DNA of 64,000 bases from assembly GCF_030295975.1 (NCBI RefSeq), contig NZ_AP027364.1, forward strand, positions 1,612,001 through 1,676,000, written 5' to 3'. The stretch's first letter is position 1, and each line of letters opens with the position of its first letter. A program made the position numbers and the translations under genes. The notes beneath the pieces are model-generated. The model did no database searches. It was not told where the DNA came from and worked only from the letters and a program-made list of their open reading frames with translations. The DNA comes from Thalassotalea atypica. GTDB lineage: Bacteria > Pseudomonadota > Gammaproteobacteria > Enterobacterales > Alteromonadaceae. Positions 58,747 to 64,000 of this stretch are shown piece by piece.

Positions 58747-59259
58747 ATGAACCACGAAGAACTGCTTGCACTATTGAATCAAACCGGACAGAAGAATATA
58801 TTTTTTGGTCCTCAAGGGTTTGAATTGCTTATCAATGAAGATGAAGTAGCGCGTGGGCAAATAGGATATGGTTTGGATGCTCAGGGGCAATCTCTGTCTG
58901 GCGAGAGTGAAGGCGATTGGCAATACAGTTGGTTGGTTATTGCCAAAGATACTGAACTGGGTGATGTTTATTTTATTGATTTAAACGATGATGACTGCCC
59001 AGTATTTACTGCATTTAAAGGTGAGGATACTTGGGAAATAGAACAAGTAGCCACATCGCTAGCCGAGTTTATCGCTTGTCTGCAAGTGTTATTTGACCAT
59101 GGTCAGCAGCGCAGTGCTATGTTTGTTGTTGAATCGAGTACGATAGTCGACCCAATTCTGATCAAAAAATTGCAAGCTTCGCTAATTGAGGCCTCACAGT
59201 GTCCCGCTTTTTGGACCCAATTCATTAATGGTTACACAGCTTGGTTATCAGATGAGTGA
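58747..59259 (+). CDS. SUKH (SMI1/KNR4)-family protein
   Basis: A 170-aa protein with the SMI1/KNR4 pattern: early FGPQGFELLINEDEVARGQIGYG, then SWLVIAKDTELGDVYFIDL and VFTAFKGEDTWEIEQVATSLAEFI. SUKH folds often act as immunity proteins against contact toxins, but chromosomal orphans like this one are common. No toxin gene is adjacent. ATG 58747 is preferred to an in-frame GTG at 58738, and neither has a strong ribosome-binding site. Confidence 0.72.
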   Translation: MNHEELLALLNQTGQKNIFFGPQGFELLINEDEVARGQIGYGLDAQGQSLSGESEGDWQYSWLVIAKDTELGDVYFIDLNDDDCPVFTAFKGEDTWEIEQVATSLAEFIACLQVLFDHGQQRSAMFVVESSTIVDPILIKKLQASLIEASQCPAFWTQFINGYTAWLSDE

Positions 59260-59367
59260 TAGGTTGAACAAATTAGTGTGCTACGCAAGAAATTAATCGC
59301 GATATTGGCCTTTTAGCATACTAATTCATTGCTATAATGCGCATCCATTTAATAACTGCAGTTTCTT

Positions 59368-59964
59368 ATGTTTACATTAATTTCGCCACAGCAATATCGA
59401 AAAATCCCTTGGAAAAATGGTTTAGGACATACGCTTGAGTTAGCCATTAGCCCGGGTGGTACGATTAACGATTTTGATTGGCGATTAAGTATAGCCACAG
59501 TTGCTCAAAATGGCGTATTTTCTAACTTCAGTGGTTATTCACGAAAACTAGTACTGATTTCTGGGCAAGGGGTGAGCCTTACCCACGATAAAAAGCAAAC
59601 AGATGAATTAAGCGACTTACTGCAGTATTCTTGTTTTGACGGTGGCGCACAAACGATGTCGTTATTGCATGGCGGCCCAATTGATGATTTTAATGTGATG
59701 GTTAAACAAGGGAATTACCAGGCCGATGTACTAACTTTTAATGAAGTAACTGATTTAAATTTTACCGTAGATGAACTCACATATATTTACTCGGTAACAA
59801 GCGATATAGCATTAATGCATCCTTCACAAGAGTCCCCTGTAATTGTCCCTAAACATCACCTATTAGCTATTTCTGCCGATGAAATCAATGAGGTAGAGCG
59901 CCCGTTTGGTCTTTCTGGTAAAATGATTATTGTAGTTAAATTGAAGAAAGTTAGTGAAGTGTAG
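59368..59964 (+). CDS. HutD/Ves family protein
   Basis: Cupin-fold protein of 198 aa, beginning with the family block RKIPWKNGLGHTLELA, followed by DFDWRLSIATV, GVFSNFSGYSRKLVLISGQG, FDGGAQTM and DFNVMV. HutD is associated with histidine degradation operons and Ves with cold response in E. coli, and the molecular role is not settled. No hut genes are nearby. TATAAT at 59333-59338 is the probable -10 element. Its stop lies seven bases before the DUF2986 gene, suggesting cotranscription. Confidence 0.9.
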   Translation: MFTLISPQQYRKIPWKNGLGHTLELAISPGGTINDFDWRLSIATVAQNGVFSNFSGYSRKLVLISGQGVSLTHDKKQTDELSDLLQYSCFDGGAQTMSLLHGGPIDDFNVMVKQGNYQADVLTFNEVTDLNFTVDELTYIYSVTSDIALMHPSQESPVIVPKHHLLAISADEINEVERPFGLSGKMIIVVKLKKVSEV

Positions 59965-59971
59965 GTACCAG

Positions 59972-60145
59972 ATGAATCGCAAAAAGAAGATCAACGAAAC
60001 GCTTAAAGCAAAGCAGAAAAAAGCCAATGCTAAGCTACATCGTAAAAATAAGCCTCGTTATATTTCAAAAGCAGAGCGCGCTAAAATAGCCGCACAGGAA
60101 AATCAACAAGAAGCTAACAAAAGCGACAGCCAAAAAGCTGAGTAA
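59972..60145 (+). CDS. DUF2986 family small basic protein
   Basis: A 57-aa Lys-rich protein starting MNRKKKINETLKAKQKKANAK and containing KPRYISKAERAKIA, the characteristic DUF2986 pattern found in marine gammaproteobacteria. ATG 59972 has AGGT nearby; the longer frame from 59954 overlaps hutD. Function is unknown. The composition suggests nucleic acid binding, which is inference. Confidence 0.85.
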   Translation: MNRKKKINETLKAKQKKANAKLHRKNKPRYISKAERAKIAAQENQQEANKSDSQKAE

Positions 60146-60171
60146 ACAGTATTCCCTGAAAGACGCTCAGG

Positions 60172-61089
60172 CTAATCTAATGGAAAATACCCATTATCCG
60201 TTAACATTTTCTGTCCTTTTGTGCTCAACATATATTCAATAAATTGCGTGGTTTGTTTTGATGGGTGCTGATTTATAATGATGTTAAGTGGCCGTTTAAA
60301 CTCGTAGTTAGGGTTAATTCTTCGACCTATCATCGGTGCTCGCTGATTTAAGCTAAGAATTTTTATGAAAGCTGTATTCTGACTTCGAGAAAAAATAGTA
60401 AATGCGCCTAATGATTCGAACGCAATGGCATTTGTTTGTCGAGATACACTGCCAAAAGCCTGATGTATTTTATTGAATATATAAGTATGTTTTTTAGCGT
60501 ATAAGTTGTTAATTCCTTCCTTCTTAAATGTTAATTTATTTTGTTGGCCATTCGCTAGGCTGCTATTTAATCCGAAATAATCGATAAAAGCCGAGTGAGT
60601 CCCATGTCTTTTGGCCTTACTTAACAGCATAATGTCATCATCTAATGCTTTGTAATGGTTGTCAGGAGGTTGTGCAATGTCTTGCCAATTTAATAGTGCA
60701 CCTGTGTACATACCTCTAACTTCAGCCGCATTTAAATTAGTGATTGGATTCTGAGCGTTGACTAAAAATACAATGGCATCTTGGCCAATAGCTATTTGAG
60801 TTAGGTATGGCCATTTTGATGTTTCTTGTTCAGTTAAAAAGCGAGATACAATACCTATATCTGACAAACCTTCAGCAATTGAAACAACGCCTTTATCAGA
60901 GCCAATGGGCCGGACCAGTATTTTTATGCCTTTATCTTGATGAAATTGATGTTTAACTACCTCCAATACCTGCGCCATAGAAGTTGAGCCGACGATAAAA
61001 AGTTGCGTATCGTCCATCGCTCGAGTTTTGAGCGGTAAAATTAGAACTATGATTATCCCTAATAACATCAATAACCTTGTCATCGGCAT
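60172..61089 (-). CDS. PstS-like phosphate-type periplasmic binding protein
   Basis: A 305-aa substrate-binding protein with a signal peptide (cleavage near TRAMDD). Family blocks are FIVGSTSMAQVLEVV, VRPIGSDKGVVSIAEGLSDIGIVSR, and the RHGTHSAFIDYF helix that binds the oxyanion in PstS-like proteins. It is not followed by pstCAB genes, so it could be a sensor or scavenging component rather than part of a transporter. Transcribed on the minus strand towards the DUF2986 gene, with a 27-base gap between their convergent ends. Confidence 0.85.
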   Translation of the reverse strand: MPMTRLLMLLGIIIVLILPLKTRAMDDTQLFIVGSTSMAQVLEVVKHQFHQDKGIKILVRPIGSDKGVVSIAEGLSDIGIVSRFLTEQETSKWPYLTQIAIGQDAIVFLVNAQNPITNLNAAEVRGMYTGALLNWQDIAQPPDNHYKALDDDIMLLSKAKRHGTHSAFIDYFGLNSSLANGQQNKLTFKKEGINNLYAKKHTYIFNKIHQAFGSVSRQTNAIAFESLGAFTIFSRSQNTAFIKILSLNQRAPMIGRRINPNYEFKRPLNIIINQHPSKQTTQFIEYMLSTKGQKMLTDNGYFPLD

Positions 61090-61150
61090 ACCATTTTAAT
61101 GATGAGCTATGGTGTAACTATAGAAGAAAAAAGGGAAAAATGTAGGGTAT

Positions 61151-61175
61151 AAAAAAGCCTCTGTTTTGCAGAGGC
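61151..61175 (-). terminator. Rho-independent terminator after the M2 peptidase gene
   Basis: GCCTCTG / CAGAGGC stem (61157-61163 with 61169-61175), five-base loop, and six A's on the plus strand at 61151-61156 that become a U-tract on minus-strand RNA. It lies 41 bases beyond the peptidase stop. Confidence 0.92.
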
Positions 61176-61215
61176 TTAAAGTAGTTAAGTTAGAAAAGTT
61201 ACATCAAAGTAAATG

Positions 61216-63069
61216 TTAAAAGCCACATTGACGGTTTTTGTTTTTCTCTTTTAACCAAGAATGCAATGGTGCAAAGTAGTCGATGATTGCTGTCGCATCC
61301 ATTTGCTCACTTCCCGTTACTACTTTGTAAGCTTGTTGCCATGGTTGGCTTGAGCCCATTTCTAACATTTCATTCAACTTAGCACCAGCATCTTTGTTGT
61401 TGTAAATTGAACAACGGTGGATAGGATCTGTATTACCTGAAATTTCACATAATGCACGGTGGAATTCAAATTGTTGAATATGCGCAAGAAAGTAACGTGA
61501 ATAAGGAGTATTTGCGGGTACGTGGTATTTTGCACCTGGATCAAATGCATCAGTAGCACGGTCAATTGGAGCTGCTACACCTTGATATTTCTCACGTAAT
61601 TCCCACCACACTTTGTTGTAATCTTCAGGGGCAACTTCTCCTGAGAATACTTTCCAGCGCCATTGGTCAACAAGTAAACCAAACGGGATGAAGGCAACTT
61701 TGTCTAGTGCCATTTTCATTAATAAGCCAATGTCTTTTGACTCATCAGGAATTTCATCAATTAAACCAATTTCTTTTAAGTACTTCGGCGTAACAGATAA
61801 GGCAATAGTATCGCCAATCGCTTCGTGGAATCCGTCATTGGCACTGTTTTGATAAAATACCGGTTGTGCTTTATATGCACGTTGATAGAAGTTATGTCCT
61901 AGCTCATGATGGATGGTAGAAAATTCTTCACCGGTTTTTTGAATGCACATTTTAATGCGAATATCGTCTTGGCTATCAAGGCTCCATGCCGACGCGTGAC
62001 ACATGACATCGCGATCTTCAGGCTTAGTGAACAGAGAGCGCTGCCAGAAAGTTTCTGGTAATGCTTCAAACCCTAACGAAGTAAAAAATTTCTCAGCTCC
62101 TTTAACCATCTGAATTTCATCATAATTATGAACTTCAAGTTGTTTAGTCACATCATAACCAGGATCCGCATTGTCTGGCGCCACTAGGTCATAAATATTG
62201 CCCCATTGTTGCGCCCACATGTTGCCCAGTAAGTGAGCTGGTATAGGGCCGTCTTGAGGTACTTTTTCTGCGCCGTAATGTTCACCTAACTCAGCTCGAA
62301 CATAACAATGTAAATCGTCATATAAAGGCTTTACTTGACCCCATAATCGATCAAGCTCTTTAGCAAACTCATCAGCTGGCATGTCGTAATTTGAACGCCA
62401 CATTTGCCCTAAGTCTTCATAACCTAGGTTACTTGCACCTTCGTTAGCCAAGACAACTTGGCGTTCATAAAGTGGTTTAATCGCAGGGCTAACATCACGC
62501 CATCCTTGCCATAGCTCTAATAATTCGTCGTAATCCCTTGAAGTCGACATTTTCGATGACATAGCAACTAAACTTAGTTTTTCACCTGCTTGCGTGGTGT
62601 AGGTGCCTTTGCCGTACATAGCGCCCATTTCAGCACCAAGTTTTGCTAGTTCAGCTGCTTTTTCAGTGTCTTGCGGCGCTGGAATAACAATACTTTGCTT
62701 AAGAATATTAAGTTTTCTTCGTTGGTCTGCGGTAACCTCAACATCATCAAACTTTGCCGCCTCTACTGCAAATTCTACGGCGGCAACGGTTGAGTTTTGA
62801 TTTGCTTCAGAAGCAAGACTTGCCGTGTCATCAGTTATGAAGTTTTGATAAATCCATTCGGCGCGAGCACCAATCTGATTTAGTTGATTTGTTTCTTTTT
62901 CTACCTCTTTTAAAAAGGTTTCTGCATCTTGTGATGTCAGTGCTTTTTCTTGTGTCGGAATTGACTTGTCTGACATTGATGTATTCTTAGTTGCAGCCTC
63001 CTGTCCACATCCGCTTAACGCGAGTGCTACAAGGCTGGCAAGTGTTGTAATTTTAAACGTATTTTTCAT
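61216..63069 (-). CDS. M2 family peptidyl-dipeptidase (ACE-like) lipoprotein
   Basis: Zinc metallopeptidase releasing C-terminal dipeptides, related to angiotensin-converting enzyme. The 617 aa start with a lipoprotein signal with lipobox LSGC (Cys about residue 21), so it is membrane-anchored in the periplasm or outer membrane. The zinc site TIHHELGHNFYQ is present, with the downstream Glu in NDGFHEAIGDTIAL. Other family landmarks are WRDVSPAIKPLYERQVVLANEGA and the C-terminal GSSQPWQQAYKVVTG. Monocistronic, closed by a terminator at 61151-61175. Confidence 0.95.
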   Translation of the reverse strand: MKNTFKITTLASLVALALSGCGQEAATKNTSMSDKSIPTQEKALTSQDAETFLKEVEKETNQLNQIGARAEWIYQNFITDDTASLASEANQNSTVAAVEFAVEAAKFDDVEVTADQRRKLNILKQSIVIPAPQDTEKAAELAKLGAEMGAMYGKGTYTTQAGEKLSLVAMSSKMSTSRDYDELLELWQGWRDVSPAIKPLYERQVVLANEGASNLGYEDLGQMWRSNYDMPADEFAKELDRLWGQVKPLYDDLHCYVRAELGEHYGAEKVPQDGPIPAHLLGNMWAQQWGNIYDLVAPDNADPGYDVTKQLEVHNYDEIQMVKGAEKFFTSLGFEALPETFWQRSLFTKPEDRDVMCHASAWSLDSQDDIRIKMCIQKTGEEFSTIHHELGHNFYQRAYKAQPVFYQNSANDGFHEAIGDTIALSVTPKYLKEIGLIDEIPDESKDIGLLMKMALDKVAFIPFGLLVDQWRWKVFSGEVAPEDYNKVWWELREKYQGVAAPIDRATDAFDPGAKYHVPANTPYSRYFLAHIQQFEFHRALCEISGNTDPIHRCSIYNNKDAGAKLNEMLEMGSSQPWQQAYKVVTGSEQMDATAIIDYFAPLHSWLKEKNKNRQCGF

Positions 63070-63409
63070 GATTACATTCTTATATTTATTGTGTATGGAA
63101 GAATTGCAAAGGGCAGTATATATGAAGATTGGAATGAACTAAATGGTTGAAGGAATAAGACACAACCGCACAACATCCGGTTGTGCGGTTGGCTTAACAT
63201 CATGAAACAAGGAAGTATTACATAGCGCTTAACAAAAAGGTTGAATTGCTAAGCTAATTTAATTGTAGCCCTTATTTTTGGAGATAGTTACATTTTTTTG
63301 TAACACAGCAGTAACATATTGTTTTTTAATCGAAAATAGTTCTTTTTTTGAGCGGGATCGCTTTGGTGCATTGATAGATCTAGGCTTTTTTTCATAATGT
63401 TTTTCTTTA
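63070..63409. other. 340-base region upstream of the M2 peptidase, with a 12-bp stem-loop
   Basis: CAACCGCACAAC (63163-63174) pairs perfectly with GTTGTGCGGTTG (63180-63191) around a five-base loop. There is no T-tract on either side. The region should contain the peptidase promoter. A 72-codon minus-strand frame (63259-63477) runs into the tandem repeat and is not considered a gene. Confidence 0.6.
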
Positions 63410-64000
63410 GGGCAAAAAAAAAGCTCAATCGAATGAATGATTGAGCCTATATATAAGGGAGAGTATAACAAAGTCACTTTACAAGCTTCTGTCTTGAAAG
63501 TGATTTTAGTATAGGGAGAAACAGTGTTTTTTACTGTTGTGTCTTTGTGTTCAATTGTAATCGGTTAAGCATTAAATTTTGGGCAAAAAAAAAGCTCAAT
63601 CGAATGAATGATTGAGCCTATATATAAGGGAGAGTATAACAAAGTCACTTTACAAGCTTCTGTCTTGAAAGTGATTTTAGTATAGGGAGAAACAGTGTTT
63701 TTTACTGTTGTGTCTTTGTGTTCAATTGTAATCGGTTAAGCATTAAATTTTGGGCAAAAAAAAAGCTCAATCGAATGAATGATTGAGCCTATATATAAGG
63801 GAGAGTATAACAAAGTCACTTTACAAGCTTCTGTCTTGAAAGTGATTTTAGTATAGGGAGAAACAGTGTTTTTTACTGTTGTGTCTTTGTGTTCAATTGT
63901 AATCGGTTAAGCATTAAATTTTGGGCAAAAAAAAAGCTCAATCGAATGAATGATTGAGCCTATATATAAGGGAGAGTATAACAAAGTCACTTTACAAGCT
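63410..64000. repeat. tandem array of 171-bp structured units (at least 3.4 copies, runs off window)
   Basis: Units start at 63410, 63581, 63752 and 63923, each with GGGC followed by nine A's, and appear identical by eye. Each unit contains GCTCAATC / GATTGAGC with an eight-base loop next to the A9 run, which is a Rho-independent terminator on minus-strand RNA. A second imperfect hairpin joins CACTTTACAAG and CTTGAAAGTG, and a third joins ACAGT and ACTGT around seven bases. The window ends within the fourth unit, so the full copy number is unknown. The structure suggests repeated small RNA genes read leftward. Confidence 0.9.
63414..63446 (-). terminator. minus-strand terminator in repeat unit 1 (also in units 2-4)
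   Basis: Nine A's (63414-63422) followed by the stem GCTCAATC and GATTGAGC with loop GAATGAAT. On the minus strand this reads as a stem followed by nine U's. The same element recurs at +171, +342 and +513. Confidence 0.85.

Noticed and set aside
63259-63477. 72-codon minus-strand frame
   Set aside because: It extends into the tandem repeat including its terminator; no ribosome-binding site and a Lys/Ser-rich random appearance.
63410-64000. Possible CRISPR array
   Set aside because: The 171-bp units are repeated end to end with no variable spacers, and no cas gene is near; it is a plain tandem repeat.

Overview
The window reads as a chromosomal segment of a low-GC marine gammaproteobacterium of the Alteromonadales, probably Colwelliaceae (Colwellia/Thalassotalea-like). 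This rests on the gene order aspS-ruvCAB-ybgC-tolQRAB-pal-cpoB-tRNA-nadA, the AT-rich codon use, and accessory genes common in that group: a DUF2986 protein, a HutD/Ves protein, and an S8 protease with a GlyGly-CTERM-like tail. The assignment is inference; there is no 16S gene here.

Layout. 1-17159 is core chromosome: cmoB (cut by the window edge) and cmoA on the minus strand; a triple solute-binding-domain diguanylate cyclase; aspS; ruvC, ruvA, ruvB; the complete Tol-Pal operon with ybgC and cpoB; four near-identical tRNA-Lys genes; nadA; and tRNA-Ser(GGA). About 17146-41810 is a roughly 24.7-kb integrated island. It is bounded on the left by the 3' end of tRNA-Ser and on the right by an imperfect copy of that end (41790-41810), with matching arm-type repeats just inside both ends. 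In order it holds a P4-type integrase, an AlpA-like regulator, a rolling-circle-type Rep gene overlapping a second integrase, and two small genes. Then comes a minus-strand three-gene operon of giant unrecognised proteins (995, 1334 and 1647 aa). It is followed by a class-3 lipase pseudogene split by an IS110-family element, and a membrane-anchored patatin-like phospholipase whose conserved blocks appear in permuted order.

Just outside the island (41927) lies a protein whose leader resembles DUF4157/eCIS-associated effectors and whose C-terminus resembles DNA/RNA non-specific endonucleases. 43191-63069 returns to chromosomal genes: a subtilisin-like protease, a CPA2 cation/proton antiporter, a SPOUT methyltransferase, a chemoreceptor with a small membrane partner, and a sigma-54-regulated ABC export operon (membrane-fusion protein, ATPase, permease) followed by its NtrC-type regulator, histidine kinase and an alpha/beta hydrolase. 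Next come a SUKH-like protein, HutD, DUF2986, a PstS-like binding protein and an M2 peptidyl-dipeptidase lipoprotein. The last 590 bases (63410-64000) are a perfect-looking 171-bp tandem array running off the window. Every unit carries a minus-strand Rho-independent terminator and further hairpins, so it looks like a tandem array of small-RNA genes.

The best candidates for something undescribed are the three-giant-protein cassette with its lipolytic neighbours inside a tRNA-Ser island, the permuted patatin, and the tandem structured repeat array. Functions for the giant proteins cannot be assigned from sequence alone. All motif and repeat statements were read by eye; no database search or folding was run.
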